NCBI GenBank assembly: GCA_963825175.1
Contig: CAWGSA010000002.1
Coordinates: 62,001 to 126,000, forward strand
Origin: DATFTF01 sp963825175
Lineage (GTDB): Bacteria > Acidobacteriota > Thermoanaerobaculia > UBA5066 > Gp7-AA6
DNA length: 64,000 nucleotides
Direction: 5' to 3'
Both the position numbers and the translations under genes were made by a program. Below are positions 54,457 through 62,392 of the stretch, one piece after another. Under the pieces are notes generated by a model that saw only the letters and a program-made list of their open reading frames with translations, had not been told where the DNA came from and did no database searches. Numbering within the stretch: the stretch's first letter is position 1; every line of letters starts with the position of its first letter.

Positions 54457-55536
54457 GTGCCACGCCTGCTCTTCGTGACGGGAACCGCGCCCGACGTCGA
54501 GGCCGGAAGCGGGACATATGTCGGGATCTCGGTTCTGCGAGAGGCGCTCGAACGGCTCGGGTGCCAGGTGGATCTCGCCGCGCCGTCCGCGGGACGCGGG
54601 CCGGTATCTCTGGCCGGACGCTTTCTCTTCAACGTGTCGGTGCGCGGCATCGCCCGGAGGCTGCGTCCGGACGCGGTCGTCGGCTTCGACTGGGACGGCC
54701 TCTTCGTCGCGCGCTCGGGCGCCGCGCACGCCGCGTCGGTCAAAGGCGTCCTCGCAGAGGAGGCGAGCTTCGAGCGCGGCCTGCCGCGCGTTCGTTTGAC
54801 CGCCGAGGCCTGGCTCGAGGGAAGGCACGTGCGGCGGGCCGATCGGATCCTGGCGTCGAGCCGCCACTCGGCCGGGCAGATCGCCGCGGCGTACGGCGTC
54901 GATCCGGCTCGGATCGCTGTCGTTCCCGAGCCGATCGATCTCGCCCGCTGGAGGAAGGCATTCGATTCCGCGGAGCCGTTGCCGAAGGACCACCGATCGA
55001 TCCTCTGCGTGGCGCATCTCTATCCGCGAAAGGATGTCTCGACGCTCCTCGATGCGATGACGCATCTGCCGGCGGACGTCGTGCTGCGGGTCGTCGGCAT
55101 CGGGCCGGAGCTTGCCCGCCTCCAGCAGCGGGCGCGCGATCTCGCGCTCGGTGGCCGCGTCGAGTTCCTGCGTCACGTGCCCTTTGCGCGCCTGGCCTCG
55201 GAATACAAGCGGGCCGACGTCTTCTGCCTCCCCTCGCGGCAGGAGGGATTTGGAATCGTGTTTCTGGAGGCCATGGCCGCGGAGCTTCCCATCGTCGCCT
55301 CACGCGCCGCGGCGGTCCCGGAAGTCGTGGCCGACGGTGAGTGCGGCGTCCTGGTCCCGCCCCAGGACTCGGGAGCGCTTGCCGCCGCGCTCGCGGCGAT
55401 CTTGAAGAATCCTCAAGAGCGCCTGCGTCTGGGGCAGGGAGGCGGCCGGCGCGTCGGCCGCTATGACGCGCCGCTCGTCGCCCGAAGGTTTCTCGAAGCC
55501 TTGGGCCTGGAGTCTAGTCCTTCTCCGCGACCTTGA
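54457..55536 (+). CDS. Glycosyltransferase family 4 (GT-B)
   Basis: The 359-residue protein starts with GTG at 54457. The N-terminal acceptor half begins RLLFVTGTAPDVEAGSGTYV with a glycine-rich loop. The C-terminal donor half has ILCVAHLYPRKDVSTLLDAM, VVGIGPELARLQQRARDLA, and the GT4 signature PSRQEGFGIVFLEAMAAELP (E-x-x-x-x-x-x-E). It transfers a nucleotide-linked sugar; acceptor and donor are unknown. Its last 23 bases overlap the convergent M56-TPR gene. It begins 23 bases from the divergent methyltransferase start. Confidence 0.92.
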   Translation: MPRLLFVTGTAPDVEAGSGTYVGISVLREALERLGCQVDLAAPSAGRGPVSLAGRFLFNVSVRGIARRLRPDAVVGFDWDGLFVARSGAAHAASVKGVLAEEASFERGLPRVRLTAEAWLEGRHVRRADRILASSRHSAGQIAAAYGVDPARIAVVPEPIDLARWRKAFDSAEPLPKDHRSILCVAHLYPRKDVSTLLDAMTHLPADVVLRVVGIGPELARLQQRARDLALGGRVEFLRHVPFARLASEYKRADVFCLPSRQEGFGIVFLEAMAAELPIVASRAAAVPEVVADGECGVLVPPQDSGALAAALAAILKNPQERLRLGQGGGRRVGRYDAPLVARRFLEALGLESSPSPRP

Positions 55537-58174
55537 TCTTCTCCGCCTTGTCCAGAGCCTTCCGGAAGCGGGAATCACCGTGGAGCGCGTCCAGGTCGTG
55601 GTCGTCATCGATGTTGCTTCCGTCGAATCCCGCGTCGAGCGACTGGAAGAGCCAGTCGAAGGCCTTGTCCCGCTCACCCCGCAGCGCGTAGGAGCAGGCC
55701 ATGTTGTACATCGTGGTCGGCCTCCGGTACCCGAGCGCAAGCGCGCGCTCCAGGGCCTGCGTCGCTTCCTCAAACTCGCTGCTGCGAATGGCGGCATAGC
55801 CGAGGTTGAACCAGGCGCGCCCGATCTGAGGGTGCGCGTGCGCGATCTCGCGGTAATGGGCGATGGCCTTGCGCCACTGGTGCTTGCCAAAGCCAAGAAC
55901 GTTCCAGTCTCCCGAGGGAAGCGAGAGCGAGAGATCCTCGGCCAGCCGCTGGAGCTCCTTGTACCGCTCCTGGCCCCGGATGTTGTCCAGGTCGTCGTCC
56001 TTGCGCACGAGCCCCGCGTCGTCGAATCCCGCCAGGAGGGCCTTCTCCAGGGAGTTCAGAGCCTCCTGCCCCTGATCCGCCCGTGCGCGCGCGCAGGCCT
56101 CGTTGTAGAGGGACGCGCCGACGCGGTATCCGAGATCCGCCGACTTCTGGAAGGCTTGTGCCGACGCGTCGAAGCTCTCGTCCGAGAGCAGCTCTTTCCC
56201 CAGTCGGTAGAAGGCTTCCCCCTTGGCCGAGGAGCGCTCCGAGAGGCTGGCCAACCTGCGTTCGGCGGCAGCGGCCTTGCCCCGGTTGAAGGAGTGCGAG
56301 AGATCTCGAAACTCGGGAAGCTTTCTCAGGCTGTCCAGGTCGTCGTCGCGGTTGATGTACTTCTCCAGCTCGAAGCCCTCGTCCACGGCGCGGCGCAGCC
56401 ACTCCATCGCCTCCGCGCTCTTTCCCAGGCGGGCGTAGCCGCAGGCGATGTTGTAGCTCGCGGCGTCCTCGCGGTGGCCGAGGTCGATGGACTTCTGGAA
56501 CGCCTCGATCGCCTCCTCATAGCGGCCCTTGTTGTGGAGCCTCATGCCCTGCGAGTACCAGTCGCCGCCGCTCCACCCGTCGCGGTGGGACGCCATCTGA
56601 AATCCGGCCAGCTTCGGCGCCGCGGTCCGGGACGCGCCGTCGACGCCTTCGTCGGCTCCGCGCGCGATCCCTTTCTCGATACCTTCGGCGACCCGCTCCT
56701 CGACGTTCGTCGCGACGCGGGCCAGGACTGCCGCCGGCACGGCCTCGTCGATTCCGCCGTCGACGCCTCCGCGGTCTCCCTTGCACGGGGCCTTCGCGCG
56801 CAGCGGCGCTACGGCCGGGTCTTTCCGAAGCGGCGCCCCGGGATACACGGCCGGGGCTATCGCGGGCTTGAAGGGGCAAGGCTTTTTTGGGGATGCGGCT
56901 CCAGGTTGAGCAGCATGTCGGCTGCCGTCCGCGGCCACCGGGACGAGGCCGAGAAACGCGGAGATCGGCGCCGTCTCGATCCGGTCGAAGAACGCGGTCC
57001 GCTGCTGCGGACACTTCGCCCACGGCTCCATCGCGGCGACCGCGAGCACGATTCCGAAAACGCCCGCGACGGCCAGTCCCTTTTCGAATGTCGAGATCCG
57101 CCGGCGATTCCGCCCGGCGTCCAGAATCGACCGCATGCGGCCTTCGAATTGCGACGGGCGCGCCATCGGGACGGCTGGAAGGAGCCGCTGGCGGGCGGCC
57201 TGCAGCGAGCGCACGATCCCCAGAAGGTGCGCGGCATAGACCGAGGCCTTCGTTCCCGACCCGAGCACGACGTCGTCGCAAGCCTTCTCACAGTCGCGGC
57301 GCGCCTGTTCGACGACCGTCCACGCCAGCGGATGGAACCAGTACAGGGCCCGAACGATCTCGGCGATCCACAGCGCGATCCAGTCGCGGCGCTGCACGTG
57401 CGCGAGCTCGTGCAGGAGAACGACCCGTTGGCGCTCGGCCGGCCAGCGCCGCGCATTTCCCGCCAGGAGCAGAACCGGGCGGCGCGCGCCCCAGGTCATG
57501 GCGATTGGCACGCGGTCGCTGGCCAACAGGGCCACCGGCCGATCGATCCCGAGCCGCGCGCAGATCTCTTCCTTGGCCAGAATCCAATCGAGATCCCAGA
57601 TGGTGACGGCGTGGCGGGAGATGGAGCGAACCCGCGCCGAGCCCGAGATCAGGCGCACCAGCGAGACGGCCGCGCCCAGGGCCCAAATCAAGAGCGCCCA
57701 GGGCATCCACGCGCCCCGCCGCCGGGCCGCAGCGGCCGGTGAGATCCGCGCCGGAGCGGCGGAGAAGATTGTGGCCGGAGAGGACGGCGAAAGAGCGGCA
57801 GTGTCCGTGTCCCGTGGCCGAGCCGCGGACAGCGGTCTCTCGGGCCGTTCGCTCTCACCCGAAATCTTCGCCCTCTCGATCGAAGAGGAGACCGCCGCCG
57901 GCTCCCATCGAGGTGTCCGTGCGGCGCGCGAGACGGTCTCCACCTTGTCGGGCAGGAGACTCGGCACGATTGGAAACTGCCAGCGCGGGACCAGGAGCGC
58001 GAGGACCGGCAGCGCCAGAGTTCCCATCAGCGCGAACGTCGCCACCGCATGGCGCAGGGAAGCCGGGGCGCGCCGCAGCGCGATGAGGGCCAGCTGTCCG
58101 GCGAGGAGAAGGAACGTCACCTTGAGAGTGACGTCGAGGCCAAAACGCAGCAGCTCGAGGGTAGTGGGCGACAT
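55514..58174 (-). CDS. BlaR1-like M56 metallopeptidase fused to TPR domain
   Basis: This is an 886-residue membrane protein. Residues 1-260 carry several TM segments and the M56 zinc motif HELAHVQRRDW (H255-E-x-x-H259), as in BlaR1/MecR1. There is no penicillin-binding sensor domain; instead a Pro/Ala/Lys-rich linker (about 400-530) leads to TPR repeats, with blocks such as GDWYSQGMRLHNKGRYEEAI, ASYNIACGYARLGKSAEAME and AWFNLGYAAIRSSEFEEATQ. It probably senses an envelope signal and triggers cleavage of the BlaI-type repressor encoded immediately upstream, whose stop abuts this ATG. The signal is unknown; the TPR part suggests a protein ligand. Confidence 0.9.
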   Translation of the reverse strand: MSPTTLELLRFGLDVTLKVTFLLLAGQLALIALRRAPASLRHAVATFALMGTLALPVLALLVPRWQFPIVPSLLPDKVETVSRAARTPRWEPAAVSSSIERAKISGESERPERPLSAARPRDTDTAALSPSSPATIFSAAPARISPAAAARRRGAWMPWALLIWALGAAVSLVRLISGSARVRSISRHAVTIWDLDWILAKEEICARLGIDRPVALLASDRVPIAMTWGARRPVLLLAGNARRWPAERQRVVLLHELAHVQRRDWIALWIAEIVRALYWFHPLAWTVVEQARRDCEKACDDVVLGSGTKASVYAAHLLGIVRSLQAARQRLLPAVPMARPSQFEGRMRSILDAGRNRRRISTFEKGLAVAGVFGIVLAVAAMEPWAKCPQQRTAFFDRIETAPISAFLGLVPVAADGSRHAAQPGAASPKKPCPFKPAIAPAVYPGAPLRKDPAVAPLRAKAPCKGDRGGVDGGIDEAVPAAVLARVATNVEERVAEGIEKGIARGADEGVDGASRTAAPKLAGFQMASHRDGWSGGDWYSQGMRLHNKGRYEEAIEAFQKSIDLGHREDAASYNIACGYARLGKSAEAMEWLRRAVDEGFELEKYINRDDDLDSLRKLPEFRDLSHSFNRGKAAAAERRLASLSERSSAKGEAFYRLGKELLSDESFDASAQAFQKSADLGYRVGASLYNEACARARADQGQEALNSLEKALLAGFDDAGLVRKDDDLDNIRGQERYKELQRLAEDLSLSLPSGDWNVLGFGKHQWRKAIAHYREIAHAHPQIGRAWFNLGYAAIRSSEFEEATQALERALALGYRRPTTMYNMACSYALRGERDKAFDWLFQSLDAGFDGSNIDDDHDLDALHGDSRFRKALDKAEKIKVAEKD

Positions 58175-58561
58175 CTACCGGCCCTCCTCTCTGGCCTGGT
58201 CGATCAAATGGGAAAGACGATCGAGCTCTTGAGTGGTGAGCTCGGAGCGCGACATGTCCAGCAGCGCCGCGACGGCTTTCTCCGGCGAGCCCTCGAAGAA
58301 GGTCTGGAGCAGGCTGCGCATCGCGGAGCGGCGCGCCCGATCGGCCGAAACGGTCGGGGAGTAGAGGTAGCGGTTGCCCTCGACGACATGGCGGACTTGC
58401 CCCTTCTGTTCGAGGATGCGCAGCATGGCCCGCACGGCGGAGTACCCGGGAGGATCGGGGAGCTTCTCCAGCACGTCCGTCGCGGCCACCTGCCCCTCGC
58501 GGTAGATCACTTCCATGATCTGCCGCTCACGGCGGCTCAGGCTGGCGAGCTCCTTCGGCAT
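58175..58561 (-). CDS. BlaI/MecI/CopY-family repressor
   Basis: The 128-residue winged-helix repressor (LSRRERQIMEVIYREGQVAA, then GYSAVRAMLRILEQKGQVRH) has the helical C-terminal dimerisation domain typical of BlaI. The ATG at 58561 follows GAGGAGG. Two GCTA-type dyads lie upstream and are the probable operator, so the gene should repress itself and the M56-TPR gene that follows with no gap. Cleavage by the M56 protein would relieve repression. Regulated targets beyond this operon are unknown. Confidence 0.93.
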   Translation of the reverse strand: MPKELASLSRRERQIMEVIYREGQVAATDVLEKLPDPPGYSAVRAMLRILEQKGQVRHVVEGNRYLYSPTVSADRARRSAMRSLLQTFFEGSPEKAVAALLDMSRSELTTQELDRLSHLIDQAREEGR

Positions 58562-58580
58562 CGGAACCTTCCTCCTCAGT

Positions 58581-58616
58581 GCTAAAAACCTAGCATAATC
58601 ATGCTAAAAATTTAGC
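58581..58616 (-). promoter_or_regulatory. Double BlaI-type operator
   Basis: Two 14-bp dyads, GCTAAAAACCTAGC (58581-58594, one mismatch) and GCTAAAAATTTAGC (58603-58616, perfect), are spaced 22 bp start to start, that is two helical turns, so dimers could bind the same face. They lie 20-55 bases upstream of the blaI-like ATG. Confidence 0.8.
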
Positions 58617-58769
58617 GCCCTTGGAGTATTGAATACGAGGGGCGATGAAGAAGGTTCTTTCTGACTGGCCAGAGAAGGCAATTTCAAGCTAACTCATTTG
58701 TCCGCAATGGATTGACGGCTTGCTGAGGCTGCCCCCTCTGCCCTGGTCGGCTGGTATCTTTCCCGGACC

Positions 58770-59312
58770 ATGAAGACTCGTTCCGAGGTTCTCTTCGAGG
58801 GGGAGCATCTTTCCTTCTTGCGCGCCGACGGCTGGGAGTACGTCGAGCATCGCAAGGCGAAGGAGGCGGTGATGATCGTCGCGGTCACGGCCGAAGGGCT
58901 GCTGGTCCTGGCCGACGAGTTTCGGCCCGCGGTGGGGGCCCGGGTGATTTCGCTTCCTGCCGGCCTGGTCGGGGACACCGGGCCGGAGGATCCCCGGACT
59001 GCCGCGACGCGGGAGCTGAGAGAGGAAACCGGGCACGAAGCTGCGGGGCTCGAGGTTCTCGGCCGCGGTCCGGGCTCCGCTGGCGCGAGCTCGGAGATCG
59101 TCACCTTCTACCTCGCCCGTGGAGCGCGAAGGGTCGGAGAGCAGGCGCCCGAGGATCGCTCGCTCATCCGCGTGCACCTGGTGGCCTTGCCGGACCTACG
59201 CTCCTGGGCCCGGGGGGAGGAGGCCAAGGGGACGCTCATCGACCCCAAGATCTGGGCCGGCCTCCATCTGGCCGAGGCCGCCGGCATTACGGCTGCCTCG
59301 CCGCCGCGGTGA
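58770..59312 (+). CDS. Nudix hydrolase (ADP-ribose pyrophosphatase-like)
   Basis: The 180-residue protein has the Nudix box in PRTAATRELREETGHEAAGL (R-E-L-R-E-E-T-G with the catalytic Glu pair) and upstream VISLPAGLVGDTGPED. The order of strand, Nudix helix and SSEIVTFYLARGARR fits the ADP-sugar pyrophosphatase subgroup. It hydrolyses a nucleoside-diphosphate-linked compound, most likely ADP-ribose or an ADP-sugar, in the cytoplasm. It is a single gene between the BlaI operator region and the diguanylate cyclase gene. Confidence 0.92.
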   Translation: MKTRSEVLFEGEHLSFLRADGWEYVEHRKAKEAVMIVAVTAEGLLVLADEFRPAVGARVISLPAGLVGDTGPEDPRTAATRELREETGHEAAGLEVLGRGPGSAGASSEIVTFYLARGARRVGEQAPEDRSLIRVHLVALPDLRSWARGEEAKGTLIDPKIWAGLHLAEAAGITAASPPR

Positions 59313-59394
59313 GACTCGCCGGCTGAGCTCCCGGCGCGGCCCTTGGGGTCACCGCCCTCCAAACCGTTTACAATTCCCGGAAGCCCTCAAACGA

Positions 59395-62370
59395 ATGCGA
59401 CGCCGGAAGCAGCGCTTGCGCCCGGTCTTCGGTGTCCTGCTCGCGGCCGCGTGGTTGGCGGCCGCGCCGGCGGGCGCGCTCGATCCGCACAAGGCCGTGA
59501 CCCAATACGGCCACGAGGCATGGGGTGTCGAGCAAGGTCTCCCCCAGAACTCCGTGCAGGCGATTCTCCAGGGACGCTCCGGCTATCTCTGGCTCGGTAC
59601 CGAGGAAGGTCTCGTTCGTTTCGACGGTGTGCGATTCGTGGTGTTCGACCGGCGCAATACGGCCGGTTTCACCGACAACTACGTCTCCGCGCTGCTGGAA
59701 GACCGGCACGGGACGCTCTGGATCGGCACGCGCCAGGGCGGGGTCATCCGCTACGCCGCCGGGATCTTCACCGCGCTCACGAAGAAGGATGGGCTGCCCA
59801 GCGACTTCGTGCGCTGTCTCGCGGAGGACAGCCAGGGACGCGTGTGGTTGGGAACCGACGCGGGGCTGGCTCTCTGGACGGGGAAGGGATTCGAGCGCTT
59901 CACCGTGCGCGAGGGACTGTCGTCCGACGCGGTGCGTTCGATCTGCGAGGACGCCGAGGGCAACCTGTGGATCGGCACGCGGGGAGGAGGTCTCGATCGC
60001 TTCCGGGACGCCACCTTCACGGCGTACCGAAGATCCGACGGTCTGCCGAGCGACGACGTCTGGTGCACGCTCGCGGCCCGGGACGGGACCCTGTGGATCG
60101 GAACCGCCGGAAGCGGACTCGCGCACATGATCCATGGGCGGTTCACGACGGTCACCGCGGCCGACGGCCTTCACAGCGATTTCGTGGGGGCGCTTCTCGA
60201 AGACCGCCACGGCAATCTGTGGGTCGGTACCGACGGAGGCGGCGTGTCCCGGCTGTCGGCGGGAAGATGGGTTTCCTACACGACGAAGGAAGGGCTGTCC
60301 AACGATTTTGTTCAGTCGCTCCTCGAGGATCGGGAAGGCAATCTGTGGATCGGCACGCAAGGCGGCGGCATCAATCGTCTCGAGGATCAGAAGTTCACCC
60401 TGCTCTCGGCGCGGGAGGGCCTCTCCCGCGACGCCGTGTGGTCGATCTCCGAGGACCGGCAGGGAGCGATGTGGATCGGGACGCTCGGCGGAGGCTTGAA
60501 CCGCTTGGACGCGGACGGAATACGGGTCTTCACAACGCGGGATGGGCTCCCGAGCGACGCGGTCTGGTCGACTCTGGATGCGAGTGACGGGAGCCTGTGG
60601 ATCGGCACCCGGGGAGGCGGTCTCGCTCGCTACAAGGATGGACGGTTCACCACCTTCGGTACGGCCGAGGGCTTGCCGGCCAGCATCATCCTGTGCCTGC
60701 TCGAAGACCGGCGCGGCGTTCTGTGGGTCGGGACCTCGGCGGGTCTCGCGCGCCTGGACGGAAACCGGTTTCGAGCGTTCACGACGAGAGATGGACTTCC
60801 CAACGACAGTATCTTGTCCCTCCTCGAGTCGCGGCAGGGCGTTCTCTGGATCGGAACGCGTGGCGGGCTCTCGCGACGCGTGGAGGAGAAGTTCTCCAAC
60901 CTCACCACGGCCCAGGGTCTCTCCAACGACACGATCTTCGATCTTCACGAGGACGCGGGAGGAGAAGTCTGGTGCGGAACGGCCGGCGGAGGAATCGACC
61001 GGATCGGCCCCGGTCGAATCCGATCCTATGGGAGTCACGACGGGCTCTTCGACGACCTCGTCTACCGAATCCTGGAGGACTCTCTGGGGAATTTCTGGAT
61101 GAGCTGCAACCGGGGGATCTTCCGCGTCAACCGCCGCGACTTCGATCGCTACGACCGGGGACAGATCCGGTCGATCCCCTCGACCGCCTTTTCCCGGGCC
61201 GACGGCCTGCGCAATCCCGAGTGCAACGGCGGATTCCAGCCGGCGGGCTGGAAATCGCGCGACGGACGGCTCTGGTTTCCGACGATCGCCGGCGCCGCGG
61301 TCATCGATCCGGCCCATATCCCGGTCAACAAGGTCCTGCCGCCGGTCGTGCTGGAGGATCTCTTCGTCGACGGGCGCCCATGGCCTCTGCGAGCGGGCTC
61401 GCGCATTCCCGCGGGCAAGGGCAACTTCGAGTTCCGCTACACCGGCCTGTCCTTCGCCGCGCCGGAACGCGTCGGGTTTCGCTACCGGCTGGAAGGATTC
61501 GACGCGGCGTGGATCGACGCCGGCAACCGGCGGATCGCCTACTACACCAATCTGCCCTCGGGCAGCTACACGTTCCGCGTTTCGGCCTCCAACGATTCCG
61601 GAGTGTGGGCCACGGAGGCTGCTTCCTACTCGTTCTTCGTCGAGCCGCGCTTCTACCAGACGTCCTGGTTCTTCCTCCTTTGCGTTGTGGCGGCCGGGAT
61701 CGTCGGGGAGGGAGCCTACGTGCTGCGCGTCCAACGGTTGAAAGCGCGGCAGAGGGTTCTGGAGGGACTGGTCGCCGAGCGCACGCGGCAGCTGGCGGAA
61801 GCCAACCAGGTGTTGGAGCGTCTTTCGCTGGCCGATCCCCTGACGGGGGTCTCCAACCGGCGGCAGTTCGAGCGGGTGCTCGAGTTCGAGCGGCGGCGCT
61901 CGGAGCGCATGGGCACGCCCCTGGCGCTTCTCATGGTCGATATCGACGAGTTCAAGGTCTTGAACGATGCCTTCGGGCATCAGGAAGGCGACGAGTGCTT
62001 GAAGCGCGTCGCGCAGGAATTGACCCTGGCGGTCCGCGGGGCTGGAGACCTCGTGTCCCGCTACGGAGGAGAAGAGTTCGCGGTCGTTCTTCCCGCCACC
62101 GACGAGGAAGGCGCCCTGGTCCTGGCCGAGCGGGTGCGGGCTCGCGTCGAGGACCTGGCGATCCCCCTCGCTTCGAACAGGCCCGGGGAATGTCTGACTG
62201 TCAGTGTCGGCGTGGCCGGTGTTCGCAGCGTCTCGGGCGTCTCCGTCGAGGCGCTGGTCGCCGCGGCGGATCAGGCGCTCTACCGGGCCAAGGAGAAGGG
62301 AAGGAATCGCGTAGAGAGAGCAGGATTGAGAGACACCCCGCCGGAGAGGACGCCGAAGCCCCCGGTCTAG
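59395..62370 (+). CDS. Two-component-type propeller sensor with GGDEF diguanylate cyclase
   Basis: This is a 991-residue transmembrane protein. The signal peptide is RPVFGVLLAAAWLAAAPAGA. It is followed by about 12-14 Reg_prop repeats (LWIGTRGGGLDRF, LWVGTDGGGVSRL, LWIGTQGGGINRL), each starting G-L-x-x-D/N-x-V, that form two periplasmic seven-bladed propellers. Then come a Y_Y_Y domain (FEFRYTGLSFAAPERVGFRY), a TM helix (WFFLLCVVAAGIVGEGAYVL), a coiled coil, and a GGDEF domain with LSLADPLTGVSNRRQFERVL and VSRYGGEEFAVVLPATDEEG. The GGEEF motif is intact, so c-di-GMP synthesis is expected. The I-site position reads GAGD, not RxxD, so product inhibition is probably absent. The ATG at 59395 was chosen because the signal peptide begins there. 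Confidence 0.93.
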   Translation: MRRRKQRLRPVFGVLLAAAWLAAAPAGALDPHKAVTQYGHEAWGVEQGLPQNSVQAILQGRSGYLWLGTEEGLVRFDGVRFVVFDRRNTAGFTDNYVSALLEDRHGTLWIGTRQGGVIRYAAGIFTALTKKDGLPSDFVRCLAEDSQGRVWLGTDAGLALWTGKGFERFTVREGLSSDAVRSICEDAEGNLWIGTRGGGLDRFRDATFTAYRRSDGLPSDDVWCTLAARDGTLWIGTAGSGLAHMIHGRFTTVTAADGLHSDFVGALLEDRHGNLWVGTDGGGVSRLSAGRWVSYTTKEGLSNDFVQSLLEDREGNLWIGTQGGGINRLEDQKFTLLSAREGLSRDAVWSISEDRQGAMWIGTLGGGLNRLDADGIRVFTTRDGLPSDAVWSTLDASDGSLWIGTRGGGLARYKDGRFTTFGTAEGLPASIILCLLEDRRGVLWVGTSAGLARLDGNRFRAFTTRDGLPNDSILSLLESRQGVLWIGTRGGLSRRVEEKFSNLTTAQGLSNDTIFDLHEDAGGEVWCGTAGGGIDRIGPGRIRSYGSHDGLFDDLVYRILEDSLGNFWMSCNRGIFRVNRRDFDRYDRGQIRSIPSTAFSRADGLRNPECNGGFQPAGWKSRDGRLWFPTIAGAAVIDPAHIPVNKVLPPVVLEDLFVDGRPWPLRAGSRIPAGKGNFEFRYTGLSFAAPERVGFRYRLEGFDAAWIDAGNRRIAYYTNLPSGSYTFRVSASNDSGVWATEAASYSFFVEPRFYQTSWFFLLCVVAAGIVGEGAYVLRVQRLKARQRVLEGLVAERTRQLAEANQVLERLSLADPLTGVSNRRQFERVLEFERRRSERMGTPLALLMVDIDEFKVLNDAFGHQEGDECLKRVAQELTLAVRGAGDLVSRYGGEEFAVVLPATDEEGALVLAERVRARVEDLAIPLASNRPGECLTVSVGVAGVRSVSGVSVEALVAAADQALYRAKEKGRNRVERAGLRDTPPERTPKPPV

Positions 62371-62392
62371 AGACTCGGCAGTCCGCCGGAAA

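Noticed and set aside
58617..58769. Small ORFs between the BlaI operator and the Nudix gene
   Set aside because: No ribosome-binding site or protein-like pattern; probably promoter space only.
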